Assembly: GCF_006494815.1 (NCBI RefSeq)
Contig: NZ_CP041091.1
Location: 3,548,501 to 3,612,500 of the forward strand
Direction: 5' to 3'
DNA length: 64,000 nt
Source: Nocardioides sambongensis
GTDB lineage: Bacteria; Actinomycetota; Actinomycetes; Propionibacteriales; Nocardioidaceae
A model generated the notes under the pieces. It saw nothing but the letters and a program-made list of their open reading frames with translations, was not told the origin of the DNA and did no database searches. Below, in pieces: positions 39,002-47,854 of the stretch (positions are counted from its first letter, which is position 1; every line of letters starts with the position of its first letter). The position numbers were made by a program, and so were the translations under genes.

Positions 39002-39963
39002 GCGGCCTGCTGCCCCAGGTGGCGGTGCTCGCCGCCGACGTCGACACGATCAACATCGACTTCGACGAGGGGTCGCTGACCACGCTGAAGATCGTGATCG
39101 GCGCGATCCTGTTCGGGATCGCGCTGGACACCAAGCTGGACGACTTCGCGGCCGCGGCGCGACGACCCGGCGTGATCGGGATCGGCGTGCTCGCCCAGTT
39201 CCTGCTGCTCCCGGCGATCACCTTCCTGCTCACCCTCGCCCTGGACATCCGCGGGTCGGTCGCGCTCGGGATGATCCTGGTCGCCTGCTGCCCGCCCGGC
39301 AACGTCTCCAACATCCTCACCCACCGGGCGCGGGGCGACGTGGCGCTGTCGGTGTCGATGACCGCGGTGGGCAACGTGCTGGCGATCTTCGTGATGCCGC
39401 TCAACATGGCGCTGTGGGGCTCGCTGCACCCCACCGGTAGCGCGATGCTGGAGGACATCGAGCTCTCCGCGGTGGACATGTTCTCCGAGATCGCCTTCGT
39501 GATCGGGCTCCCGTTCGTCGCCGGGATCGCCATCGCCCGCTTCTGGCCGGCGTTCGCGGCCCGGGCCAGCCGGGTGGTGAGTCCGCTGGCCTTCCTGGCG
39601 CTCGGCGCGGTGATCGTCATCGGCGTCACCAACAACTGGTCGATCTTCGTCACCTACATCGGGATCGTGCTGGTGGCGGTCTTCCTGCACGACGCGCTCG
39701 CCCTGGGACTGGGCTACTCGATCGCCCGGCTCACCCGGCTGCCGGCGGCCAGCGTGCGGGCGATGACCTTCGAGGTCGGCATCCGCAACGCCGGCCTCGG
39801 ACTGCTGCTGGTCTTCACCTACTTCGACGGCCTCGGCGGGATGGCGCTGGTGGCCGCGTGGTGGGGCATCTGGGACATCATCGCCGGCCTCGCCGTCGCG
39901 CAGGTGTGGCGCTCGCGCCGGACCACGCCGGAGGGCACGGCCGTCGAAGGGAGCGCGGCATGA
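38998..39963 (+). CDS. BASS-family transporter (second type)
   Basis: A 321-residue membrane protein. It shows the BASS core: IVIGAILFGIALDTKLDDF, LVACCPPGNVSNILTHRARG, and EVGIRNAGLGLLLVFTYFDG. It has nine or ten helices. The GN motif (PPGNVSN) replaces the PGG-T-N of the other BASS gene at 7555, so it is a different subgroup, closer to bile-acid/steroid transporter homologues. GTG 38998 overlaps the monooxygenase stop (GTGA). It may import the substrate of the operon. Confidence 0.85.
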   Translation: MSGLLPQVAVLAADVDTINIDFDEGSLTTLKIVIGAILFGIALDTKLDDFAAAARRPGVIGIGVLAQFLLLPAITFLLTLALDIRGSVALGMILVACCPPGNVSNILTHRARGDVALSVSMTAVGNVLAIFVMPLNMALWGSLHPTGSAMLEDIELSAVDMFSEIAFVIGLPFVAGIAIARFWPAFAARASRVVSPLAFLALGAVIVIGVTNNWSIFVTYIGIVLVAVFLHDALALGLGYSIARLTRLPAASVRAMTFEVGIRNAGLGLLLVFTYFDGLGGMALVAAWWGIWDIIAGLAVAQVWRSRRTTPEGTAVEGSAA

Positions 39964-40923
39964 GCACCTCGCCCCGGTCGGTCCTGGTCACCGGGGCAGC
40001 GGATTCCTCGGCACCTCGGTGGTGCGCGGCCTCGCCGCGGCGGGCCACCGGGTGGTCAGCACCGACCTGCGGCTCCCGGAGCCCCCGGGGCGGGGGTCGA
40101 GCACGACGTCATGGACGTCACCGACGCCGCGCAGGTCGATGCCGTGATCGGCGCGCACCGTCCCGCGGTGGTGGTGCACCTGGCCTCGATCGTCACCCCC
40201 GGCAAGGGGTCGACCCGGGACCTCGAGTACGACGTCGACGTCAACGGCGCCCGGCACGTGCTGCGCGCGTGCCTGGACCACGGCGTGCGGCGGGTGGTGG
40301 TCTCCTCCTCGGGCGCGGCCTACGGCTATCACCCCGACAACGGGGCGGCGCACCAGGGCTGGCTCACCGAGGAGGACCCGGTGCGCGGCAACGTCGAGTT
40401 CGCCTACAGCCACCACAAGCGGCTGGTCGAGGAGCAGCTCGCGGACCTGCGACGCGACCACCCCGAGCTCGAGCAGGTGGTGCTCCGGATCGGCACCATC
40501 CTCGGTGAGCGCGTGGACAACCAGATCACCGCGCTCTTCCAGCGCCGTCGGCTGCTCAAGATCCGCGGCGCCGACTCGCCGTTCGTCTTCATCTGGGACA
40601 CCGACGTGGCCGGCGTGATCCAGCGGGCGGTCGACGCCGAGCAGACGGGTGTCTTCAACGTGGCCGGTGACGGCGCGCTGAGCATCGGCGAGATCGCGCG
40701 CCGGCTGGGCCGGCCGATGCTGGTGGTGCCCGAGCCGGTGCTCCGGGGCGCGCTGGCGGTGGCGCACCGGCTCGGCCTGTCGCCGTACGGGCCGGAGCAG
40801 ACGCGCTTCCTGCAGTATCGCCCGGTGCTCGACAACACCCGGCTCAAGGAGGTCTTCGGCTACACGCCGTCGAAGACCAGTGCGCAGGCCTTCGACGCCT
40901 GGCGCGCGGCGCGCGGGCTCTGA
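39960..40923 (+). pseudogene. NAD-dependent epimerase/dehydratase, frameshifted twice as sequenced
   Basis: Extended SDR fold. ATG 39960 overlaps the transporter stop. One G added at 40001-40002 restores LVTGAAGFLGTSVVRGLAAA, the NAD-binding loop. One G added at 40087-40096 restores EPPGAGVEHDVMDVTDAAQV. Catalytic elements follow: VVVSSSGAAYGYHPDN and the YxxxK in YSHHKRLVEEQL. The C-terminus (NTRLKEVFGYTPSKT) is typical. Repaired length about 321 residues. Relatives include sugar-nucleotide epimerases and 3-beta-hydroxysteroid dehydrogenases. In this operon a steroid/isoprenoid oxidoreductase is as likely as a sugar enzyme. Confidence 0.78.
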
Positions 40924-40952
40924 ATCGGTCGGGCCGGTCGGGCCCGGCCGAT
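40924..40952. terminator. Stem-loop between epimerase and transglycosylase genes
   Basis: ATCGGTCGGGCC and GGCCCGGCCGAT pair at 11 of 12 positions with a 5-nt loop, beginning directly after the epimerase stop codon. It lies 20 bp before the stop of the convergent gene at 40972, so it probably terminates both. No U-tract. Confidence 0.7.
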
Positions 40953-40971
40953 CGTGCTCAGCGGGCCGGGC

Positions 40972-42387
40972 TCAGGGCGTCGCGAGGGGCTTGCCGGTCG
41001 GGCCGGCCAGCGGAGTCACCGTCACGGTGACGGTCGCGGTGGCCCGGGGGGTCGGCGAGCAGTCCTCGACCGGGTCGTCCTCGGTGGGCAGCTCGGTGGG
41101 CTGCTCGGTGGCGGTCCCGGTGGGCTGCTCGACCGGCTCGGCGGTGACCGTCGCGGTCTCCGTGGGCGTCGGGCAGGCGGTGGGCTCGTCGGTCGGCTCG
41201 GTGGTCGGCTTGGTCGTGGGCTTGGTGGTGGGCTTGGTGGTGGGCTTGGTGGTCGGCTTGGTGGTCGGCTTCGTGGTCGGCTTGGTCGTCGGTCCCGCTG
41301 TCGGCTCGGCGGAGAGGCTCGGCCGTCCGGAGGGCCGGGTGCCGGGCTTCGCGTCGAGGGAGCCGTCGGGGTCGGTGTCGAGGGAGTCGAGCGGGCCGTC
41401 GGTGTCGGCCGTCGGCCTCGAGGTCGGCGTCGACGAGCCCAACGGGGCGCCGAGGTCCAGCGGCAGGCTGATCGGGACGGTGTCCGGGGCCGGCAGGTCG
41501 AGCCGGCGAGCGTCCGTCTCGAAGTGGTGCGCAAGTCGGGCCACCAGGTCGGCGTAGCCGGCCGCCGGGTTGTACTGCTCGAGCGCCGCGGCCAGCGGCC
41601 GGGCGCGGGTCAGGTCACCCTCCTGGCTGCACAGCGTCACGCCGACGGCCAGCGCCGCGTCGTCGAGGTCCTGCGGGTTGCGGGTGCCGTCCGCGTCGCC
41701 GTCGACGCCGACCACCGCCCACAGCGTGGGGGTGAGACCGAGGGGGCCGACGGCCCGGTCCCAGCGACGGTCGCCGTCCAACCGCCCGTTGTCGGTGTCG
41801 GACTGCCGCTCGGTGCCGCGCTTGCCGTTGAGCGCCGCCCCGATCACGTCGGGACGTACGACGCCGCGGGCCCCGACCTTGCCGCCGTCGGCACGTCCGT
41901 GGTCGGACTCCACGTGGCCGACCGCGGCCAGCAGGGTCCACGACATCCCGCAGCCGGGCGCCGCGTCCTGCAGCACCAGGTCGGCGCGCTGGTAGGCGGC
42001 CATCGCGGCCGGGGGCAGGTCGCGCACGTCCTGCGCGGCCACCCGCAGGTCCCGCGGGTAGGGGCGTTCGGCGTTGGCGGCGACCTCGTGCGGCAGCCGC
42101 GAGCGGCGCAGCCCGGCGGGCACCGCGGTGTCCGGCTCGACGTCGGCGCTGCCGATGATCACGGGGCCGGGCGGGAGCGCGGGGGACGGGGCGGAGGCGT
42201 CCTGGGCGGACATCTGCAGGGCGACACCGCTGGACACAGCCCCCATCGCGAGCAGGGCACTGACCGAGGTGACCGCGAACGGGCGGAAGATCGTGTCCCG
42301 CCCAGGGAACTGGAACCGACGTCCCCGACCCGTGGTCGCGGGTCGATGACTGGTTGAGTGGCCGTGCGGGCCCTTGTGCGTCGTCAT
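40972..42387 (-). CDS. Lytic transglycosylase-like exported protein with PTTK repeats
   Basis: A 471-residue protein. A basic N-terminus of about 37 residues precedes the helix FAVTSVSALLAMGAVSSGVA (anchor or signal). Residues about 110-290 are lytic-transglycosylase-like: AAMAAYQRADLVLQDAAPGC, GMSWTLLAAVGHVESDHGR with the catalytic Glu, AVGPLGLTPTLWAVVG, and LEQYNPAAGYADLVARLA. The C-terminal 170 residues are low-complexity Pro/Thr with eight PTTK-like tetrapeptides, probably a wall-spanning stalk. Start ATG 42387. It would cut or bind peptidoglycan outside the membrane. Confidence 0.82.
   Translation of the reverse strand: MTTHKGPHGHSTSHRPATTGRGRRFQFPGRDTIFRPFAVTSVSALLAMGAVSSGVALQMSAQDASAPSPALPPGPVIIGSADVEPDTAVPAGLRRSRLPHEVAANAERPYPRDLRVAAQDVRDLPPAAMAAYQRADLVLQDAAPGCGMSWTLLAAVGHVESDHGRADGGKVGARGVVRPDVIGAALNGKRGTERQSDTDNGRLDGDRRWDRAVGPLGLTPTLWAVVGVDGDADGTRNPQDLDDAALAVGVTLCSQEGDLTRARPLAAALEQYNPAAGYADLVARLAHHFETDARRLDLPAPDTVPISLPLDLGAPLGSSTPTSRPTADTDGPLDSLDTDPDGSLDAKPGTRPSGRPSLSAEPTAGPTTKPTTKPTTKPTTKPTTKPTTKPTTKPTTEPTDEPTACPTPTETATVTAEPVEQPTGTATEQPTELPTEDDPVEDCSPTPRATATVTVTVTPLAGPTGKPLATP
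41195..41290. repeat. 12-bp coding tandem repeat (PTTK units)
   Basis: Eight consecutive copies of the + strand unit GGCTTGGTGGTC/G encode PTTK or PTTE on the minus strand inside the transglycosylase-like gene. Copies differ mainly at the last base and one or two others. Length changes keep the frame, so the stalk length may vary between strains. Confidence 0.85.
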
Positions 42388-42589
42388 GGTCAGTTCGCTC
42401 CGGACCGCCCAGTCTGCACGGGGTCCGGCCCCCCGGTCCAGGGATTCGGGAAGTTCCCTTCAGTTGGCGATGACCGGTCCCGACGTCCACCGGTGATCGG
42501 CCGGTCCGCCGACCGGGCTCGAGTGAGGCAGACTGCTGATCCGCCGCGGCCGATCCTGGCCCCCGGCGCACACTTCCGGAGGTCCCCCG

Positions 42590-44002
42590 ATGCGCCCGTC
42601 CCGCCGCCTGCGCCCGTCCCGCCACCAGCGCCCGTCCAGGCTGCGCCCGACGGGCCGCGTCGGGCCCGCCGCGCTTCTCGCGACCGTGCTCGTCGGACTG
42701 CTGGGAGCCGCGCTGCTGGCCCCCGCGCCGGTCGCGGCCGAGGACGAGCGTGCGGCTGCCGTCGTACCGGCGTCGGCGGAGACGATCTCGGTGGAGGTGC
42801 CGCCGGAGGAGGGCGCGCCCGGTGGCTACCGGGACGTCCCGGTGGCGCCGCCCACCCAGGGCGCCGAGGCGTTGCGCGGCGATGCGCGGGCCGGGCGGGT
42901 CGACGGCAAGGTGCGGGCGCTGTCGAAGACCGGGCCCTCGCGGGACCGGCTCGACGTGGTGATCACCGGGGACGGCTACACCGCCGCCCAGCAGGACGAC
43001 TTCCGGGCCGACGCCCGCGCCCGGTGGCAGCAGCTGACCTCGATCGAGCCCTACAAGAGCTATCGCGGCCTGATGAACGTCTGGATGGTGCAGGCGGTCT
43101 CCCGCGACTCCGGGATCGACCGGGACCGCAACACCGACCCGGGCAACGTCAACGACAAGCGGACCGCGCTCGGCGCCTACTTCTGGTGCAACGGGCTGGA
43201 GCGGCTGATCTGCGTGAACGTCCGGGCGGTGGGGCGCTACGCGGCGAAGGCGCCGCAGGCCGAGCTGGCGGTGGTGGTCGCCAACTCCAGCCGCTACGGC
43301 GGCGCCGGCTACTTCGACGGTCTGCGCGGACTCACCGGCATCGCCACGCTCTCCTCCGACAACCCCTACTCCTCGGAGATCGGGTCCCACGAGGTCGGTC
43401 ACGCGCTCGGCAAGCTCGCCGACGAGTACTGGTCGTGCGGGAGCTGCGGCTACGGCTCCACCCGTGAGGCCGCCGAGCCGAACGTCACCGTGCACGGCAG
43501 CGTCGCCTACCTGCGCGACAACTCGCGCAAGTGGTACCGCTGGCTCGGGGAGACCGACCCGACCGGCGGCACCGTCGGGGTGCACCAGGGCGGCAAGTAC
43601 GTCGCTCGCGGCATCTGGCGCCCCACCGAGAACTCGATCATGCGCAGCCTCGGCCTGGGCTTCAACCTGCCCGGCCAGGAGTCGATGATCAACGGCTTCT
43701 ACCGCTACGCGCAGCCGGTCAGCAGCAACGTCCGGGGCGGCACCCGGATCTCCCGCACCCGGCTGATCAAGCTGCGTCTCGCCTCGCTCGGCGACCTGGC
43801 CGCCCTCCAGGTGCGGTGGTACCGCAACGGCAAGGAGGTCGTCGCCGCCCGGGGCAGGACGACCCTGCGACCGTCCGCCCTCGGGGTGCCCGCCCGCGGC
43901 CGCCACACGGTGAAGGTGCGGGTGGCCGACCGGACCGGCGCCGTCCGTTCGCCGCGGATCCGGGCGAACGCCGCGCGGACGATCAGCTGGACGGTGCGCT
44001 GA
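42590..44002 (+). CDS. Secreted M64-family metallopeptidase
   Basis: A 470-residue protein. An Arg-rich start with helix AALLATVLVGLLGAALLAPA and APVAAEDE is a signal peptide. Residues about 120-380 are the M64 (IgA peptidase-like) domain: LDVVITGDGYTAAQQDDFRA, NVWMVQAVSRDSGIDRD, then the zinc site SHEVGHALGKLADEY (HExxH type with downstream Asp). The C-terminal 90 residues (LKLRLASLGDLAALQVRWYR) look like a beta-sandwich. CGGAGG precedes ATG 42590. The stop abuts the convergent gene at 44003 with no gap. Confidence 0.87.
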   Translation: MRPSRRLRPSRHQRPSRLRPTGRVGPAALLATVLVGLLGAALLAPAPVAAEDERAAAVVPASAETISVEVPPEEGAPGGYRDVPVAPPTQGAEALRGDARAGRVDGKVRALSKTGPSRDRLDVVITGDGYTAAQQDDFRADARARWQQLTSIEPYKSYRGLMNVWMVQAVSRDSGIDRDRNTDPGNVNDKRTALGAYFWCNGLERLICVNVRAVGRYAAKAPQAELAVVVANSSRYGGAGYFDGLRGLTGIATLSSDNPYSSEIGSHEVGHALGKLADEYWSCGSCGYGSTREAAEPNVTVHGSVAYLRDNSRKWYRWLGETDPTGGTVGVHQGGKYVARGIWRPTENSIMRSLGLGFNLPGQESMINGFYRYAQPVSSNVRGGTRISRTRLIKLRLASLGDLAALQVRWYRNGKEVVAARGRTTLRPSALGVPARGRHTVKVRVADRTGAVRSPRIRANAARTISWTVR

Positions 44003-45331
44003 TCACGACCCGTCCCCGGTGCGGACCGCGGCGACCCACTGGGCAGGCTCGGTGTAGGCGATCTTGACCATGATCGAGGCCTCGGCCTCGCGGCGAGCGG
44101 CGGCGATCTCCACGTAGCACTCCTGTGCGTCCGGGTGGTCGGGGTCGGCCAGGAACGCCCATTCAGCGAGGTGGAGCGCCAGCGGCAGATCGGTGTCGGA
44201 GAGCTCGCGTGCGCGCTCCACGAGGTGTTCCACGCCGCCGGCCAGCCTGGCGATCTCGCGGGCCCGGTCCGGCATCGGCGCTGGCAGCAGGTTGGCCGGA
44301 TAGCGGTCCCACCATCCTCCGTAGCGGCGGATCACGTTGCGGCAGATGAACTCCGGACGGTCGTAGTTCGGCTGAAGCCGGGGGTGCTCGGCGAGGTGCT
44401 CGGGGATCTCCAGCGACGCGACGATCTCGTCGGGCATCCGATGCGCGTTCAGCCCGTCCAGCGTGTGCCGCACGATGTGACGCAGATAGGCGGTGATGCT
44501 CAACAGCTCCGCGCGGACCGAGTCGGCGCCGGTGACGCAGTCGCCGTGCCCGGTGATCACCACCTCGGCTCCGAGCGCGGCCATCTCCTCGGTGGCGTCG
44601 GCCCACTCCTCGGCGTAGCGCTGCACCTTGCGGGGGTTCCCGGCGTTCGGAAGATAGCCGACGACGAGGTCGCCGACCGCGAGGACCCGTCGCTCGGGCG
44701 CCCAGACCCAGGAGGCGTCGTCGGTCTCGCCCTTGGCGTGGCGGACCACGAAACGCTCGCCACCGATCAGCAGCTCGAGGGTGTCCCGGTAGGTCGTGTC
44801 CACGGTCGGGAAGTCCGCGGGTTCGGCTGGCCAGGCCTTTCCGCTCTCGCCGGCGATCTGGAAGTTGATCCGGGCGTTCAACCCTGCGGTCTTCTGGTAG
44901 CGGCCGAAGTGTTCGGGCAGATTCTCGTGCGCCACCACCCGCGGGCGTTCGCCGTCCTCGAGGAGTCCCCAGAGCCCGAATGCGTGGTCGATGTGCCCGT
45001 GGGTGAACACGACCGTGTGCAGGGGCAGCGAACTGCACGCGCGCACCGCGTCGCGGAGTACGGCACCGTCGCCTGCGCAGCCGGCGTCGACGAGCAGGAG
45101 GCCTTCGTCGGTCTCGAAGAGGGCGACGTTCGCGATCCCCGGCTGGATCATCCAGGTGCGGTCGGCCAGTTGCTCGATCCTGGCCGGATGGCCGGAGGAG
45201 ACCTCGCGGGCCGCCAACCGGAGGCTCTGCTCCGGCGTGACGTCACCGAAGGTCTGACGGGACCGCTCGGTGTGGTCCTCACCTCCGATCCAAGCTCCGC
45301 TGACGTCTTCGATGGTCCCGGTGCTGCTCAC
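44003..45331 (-). CDS. Alkylsulfatase-type metallo-beta-lactamase-fold hydrolase
   Basis: A 442-residue enzyme. The zinc motif VVFTHGHIDHAFGLWGLLED is HxHxDH, near residue 115; later ligands are in ITGHGDCVTG. The C-terminal region YGGWWDRYPANLLPAPMPDR, RELSDTDLPLALHLAEWAFL and DPDHPDAQECYVEIAAARRE is the alkylsulfatase dimerisation domain. No signal peptide. AGGAAGGA precedes GTG 45331. The divergent TetR gene and its palindrome control it. The likely reaction is hydrolysis of an alkyl sulfate ester. The codon use seems slightly less GC-biased than its neighbours, a weak hint of transfer. Confidence 0.83.
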   Translation of the reverse strand: MSSTGTIEDVSGAWIGGEDHTERSRQTFGDVTPEQSLRLAAREVSSGHPARIEQLADRTWMIQPGIANVALFETDEGLLLVDAGCAGDGAVLRDAVRACSSLPLHTVVFTHGHIDHAFGLWGLLEDGERPRVVAHENLPEHFGRYQKTAGLNARINFQIAGESGKAWPAEPADFPTVDTTYRDTLELLIGGERFVVRHAKGETDDASWVWAPERRVLAVGDLVVGYLPNAGNPRKVQRYAEEWADATEEMAALGAEVVITGHGDCVTGADSVRAELLSITAYLRHIVRHTLDGLNAHRMPDEIVASLEIPEHLAEHPRLQPNYDRPEFICRNVIRRYGGWWDRYPANLLPAPMPDRAREIARLAGGVEHLVERARELSDTDLPLALHLAEWAFLADPDHPDAQECYVEIAAARREAEASIMVKIAYTEPAQWVAAVRTGDGS

Positions 45332-45360
45332 GCTGAGTCCTTCCTGTGGCGGATCCCGTG

Positions 45361-45379
45361 TTAAGACAAACTGTCTTAA
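45361..45379. promoter_or_regulatory. TetR operator palindrome
   Basis: TTAAGACA-AAC-TGTCTTAA, two perfect 8-bp arms with a 3-bp centre, stands out as an AT-rich island in GC-rich DNA. It lies in the 81-bp divergent spacer between the alkylsulfatase-type gene and its TetR gene. A candidate -10, TACGAT, is at 45401-45406 for the TetR promoter. The adjacent TetR is the obvious ligand (inferred). Confidence 0.7.
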
Positions 45380-45412
45380 ACCCTGGTCCGGGGAGTCTCC
45401 TACGATCTCCAC

Positions 45413-46056
45413 GTGAGCGTCAAGAGCGAGGCCGGGCGGAGGATCCTCTACGCAGCCGAGCGGCTCTTCGCCCAGCGCGGGATCGATGCGGTGTCGTTGC
45501 GCGAGATCGGTCAGGCGGCAGGACACCGCAACAACTCGGCGGTGCAGTACCACATCGGAAGCAAGGACCAGGTGCTCGAAGCGCTCATCGAGCTGCGGAT
45601 GCCGCCGTTGAACGCCCGGCGGGAGCAGTTGATCGCGCAGGTCGAGGCGGCCGGCGAGCTCGATCGGCTCCGCCCGCTGGTGCGGGCCTACGTGGCGCCG
45701 CTCGCCGAGGTGGTGTGCGAGGGAGCCGGCCGGACCTGGTACGCCCGCTACATCAACCGCATCGTCCTCGACCGCAGGTCGTGGCCGGGGGATCGGTGCC
45801 GGCGTACGCCGGTGCACTCGAACGCCTGGATGCGCTGATCCGGCGGTGCCTCGGAGGCCTTCCCACGGCCACCGAGCGGGAACGGATGCGACAGCTGCCA
45901 CTCGTGGTGATGTCGGTGATGGCCGACCTCGAGGGACGTTGCGACCAGTACGGTGACCTGGTCCCCGATGCCGACGAGACGGTGGCGGAGCTGGTCGAGT
46001 CGCTCGTCGCACTGCTGGGGGCCCCGAGTCGCACCTCCGAGCAGCGGCCCGGCTGA
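45413..46056 (+). pseudogene. TetR-family regulator, frameshifted as sequenced
   Basis: GTG 45413. DNA-binding domain residues 5-55: GRRILYAAERLFAQRGIDAV, SLREIGQAAGHRNNSAVQYH and IGSKDQVLEALIEL. At the G run 45787-45791 the frame changes; one added G joins INRIVLDRRSWPGG to SVPAYAGALERLDALIRRC, giving about 214 residues. As sequenced it stops at 45838 and would lack most of the ligand-binding domain. It faces the alkylsulfatase-type gene across a strong palindrome and presumably represses it until an alkyl sulfate or similar ligand binds. Confidence 0.82.
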
Positions 46057-46123
46057 GGGCGGCGCCACCGGGACAGCATCAGACGGGCCCGGCGCGTGTC
46101 ACAGGGGACCGCGGCGGCCGGGG

Positions 46124-46798
46124 TCACTCGTTCGCGGAGGCGATGGCGCGCTCGGCCAGCCGGACCGCGGCGTGCTGCACGATCGCAGCCTCCTCCGGGT
46201 CCGTGGCGGCCCGCTCCGGGACCATCCCGCCGAGCAGGCCCGCCGGCTGCGTCAACCACGCCCACACCTGCCACGGGTCCAGCCCGCCGGCCAGCAGCGG
46301 CGCGAGCACCGGGGCGAGCTCCTCGCGCAGCTCGCCCTCCGCGGTGAGCTGGAAGCCGGGCACCAGCACCTCGCCCTCGTGCGGCACCAGCAGCAGCCGG
46401 TGCCGGTCGGACTCCTTGTGCGCCGCGAACCGGGCCGCGTTCTCGCTGACGCCGCGCAGCTCGGCGAGGCCGGCGTAGCCCAGGACCGGGCTGGCCAGCA
46501 GCCCGGCGCGCACGCGGACCAGCCGGCGCAGCTGCACCAGCGCGACCGGCACCGCGTGGTCGGGGTCGTCGCCCTCCTGGTGCAGCACCCGGTCCAGCTG
46601 GCGCAGCTGGTCGCCGGTCAGCGGCTTCCCGGTCGCGGTGTCGGTCCAGCGGACCACGCCGCCCAGGTCCCGCTGGTACGTCGGCAGCCCGGCGTCGGCG
46701 AGCACGTCGGCCAGCCCCAGGCCCTCGAGCCAGGTCGCCAGCCGCTCGCCGACCCCGAGGTCGCCGCCGGAGTCGCCGGGGTCGCCGGTCACGCTCAC
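46124..46798 (-). CDS. Protein with ParS/MbcA-like C-terminal domain
   Basis: A 224-residue cytosolic protein. The C-terminal part, EELAPVLAPLLAGGLDPWQV, WAWLTQPAGLLGGMVPERAA and TDPEEAAIVQHAAVRLAERA, strongly resembles the toxin-binding domain of Xre/MbcA/ParS antitoxins (helical bundle with a W-x-x-L-x-x-P core). The N-terminal half has no clear helix-turn-helix. No RES-domain toxin is adjacent, so this is not an obvious toxin-antitoxin pair. GTG 46798 overlaps the upstream MDR stop by 4 bp, so it is co-translated with a quinone-reductase-like enzyme. Confidence 0.6.
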   Translation of the reverse strand: MSVTGDPGDSGGDLGVGERLATWLEGLGLADVLADAGLPTYQRDLGGVVRWTDTATGKPLTGDQLRQLDRVLHQEGDDPDHAVPVALVQLRRLVRVRAGLLASPVLGYAGLAELRGVSENAARFAAHKESDRHRLLLVPHEGEVLVPGFQLTAEGELREELAPVLAPLLAGGLDPWQVWAWLTQPAGLLGGMVPERAATDPEEAAIVQHAAVRLAERAIASANE

Positions 46799-47772
46799 GG
46801 GCGGAGCAGCAGCTTGCCGCGCCGGCCGGGACGGAAGTTCGCGTCGGCGGCCTCGCGGACCTCCTCCAGGGTGTAGGTCCGCTCGATGGAGAGGTCGAGG
46901 GAGCCGTCGCCGGCGCGCTGCAGCAGCTCGCCGAAGAGCGCGCGGCGCTGCTGGGCCGGCATCGAGCCGATCACCTTGCTCGCCCAGAAGCCGCGCACCA
47001 CGGCCTCCTTGAAGATCACGTCGCCGGAGGAGAGGTCCAGCCGCGGGGAGTCCATCGCGCCGAAGATGACCAGGGTGCCGCCCTCGGCGAGCAGCCCGAG
47101 CACGTCGCCCGCGGGCCGTCCACCCACCGAGTCGACCCCGGCCTTGATCGGGGCACCGCCGGTCACCTCGGCCACCCGGTCGGTCCAGTCGTCGGTGTCG
47201 GTGGCGACGACGTTGCCGATCCCGAGCTCGGCGAGCTCGTCGACACCGGCGGCGCGTCGTACCAGTCCGACGACGTTGATCCCGCGGGCGGCGGCGAGCT
47301 GGGCGACCATCCGGCCGACCGCTCCGTTGGCGGCGTTCTGGACCAGCCAGTCGCCCTCCTCCAGGTCGAGCGAGGCGAGCAGGCTGATCGCGCTGAACGG
47401 CATCGCCACCAGCTGGGCGGCGATCTCGTCGCTCAGCGTGTCCGGGACGGGGATCAGGCCGCCGGCCTTGGTCAGCACGTACTCGGCCCAGGCGCCGAAG
47501 GCGCCGCCGGTGGCCACCCGCTGCCCGACCTCGAGGCCCTCGACGCCCTCGCCGAGCGCGTCGACGATGCCGACCACCTCGGTGCCGGCGCGCGCGGGCA
47601 GGTCGGGCTTGAACCCGTAGCTGCCGCGGATCGTCCACAGGTCGTGGTTGTGGATCGGGCTCAGCAGCACCTTCAGCCGGACCTCACCTCGCCCCGGCTC
47701 CGGTACGGCGACCTCCTCGACCGCCAGCACCTTGCTGGGCTCTCCGAACTCCTGGTGCACGACTGCGCGCAT
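46795..47772 (-). CDS. Zinc-type alcohol dehydrogenase/quinone oxidoreductase (MDR family)
   Basis: A 325-residue medium-chain reductase. N-terminal GroES-like domain: MRAVVHQEFGEPSKVLAVEE, SPIHNHDLWTIRGSYG, PARAGTEVVGIVDALGEGV. The Rossmann domain has VQNAANGAVGRMVAQLAAA near residue 145. The zinc Cys cluster is absent, so it is a quinone-reductase-like, NADPH-dependent member. GAAGGG precedes ATG 47772. It lies in the same direction as, and downstream of, a PucR-type regulator. Function in ketone or enone reduction beside the Baeyer-Villiger enzyme is inferred. Confidence 0.87.
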   Translation of the reverse strand: MRAVVHQEFGEPSKVLAVEEVAVPEPGRGEVRLKVLLSPIHNHDLWTIRGSYGFKPDLPARAGTEVVGIVDALGEGVEGLEVGQRVATGGAFGAWAEYVLTKAGGLIPVPDTLSDEIAAQLVAMPFSAISLLASLDLEEGDWLVQNAANGAVGRMVAQLAAARGINVVGLVRRAAGVDELAELGIGNVVATDTDDWTDRVAEVTGGAPIKAGVDSVGGRPAGDVLGLLAEGGTLVIFGAMDSPRLDLSSGDVIFKEAVVRGFWASKVIGSMPAQQRRALFGELLQRAGDGSLDLSIERTYTLEEVREAADANFRPGRRGKLLLRP

Positions 47773-47854
47773 CACTGACCCTTCTCCTCGACGATGGGGA
47801 ACACCCGGCCCAACGCGTGGTGGTGCTCCGATCTTCCGAGACGAATCTCGCACC

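Noticed and set aside
46124..46798. Complete toxin-antitoxin pair
   Set aside because: No RES toxin or other small toxin gene on either side.
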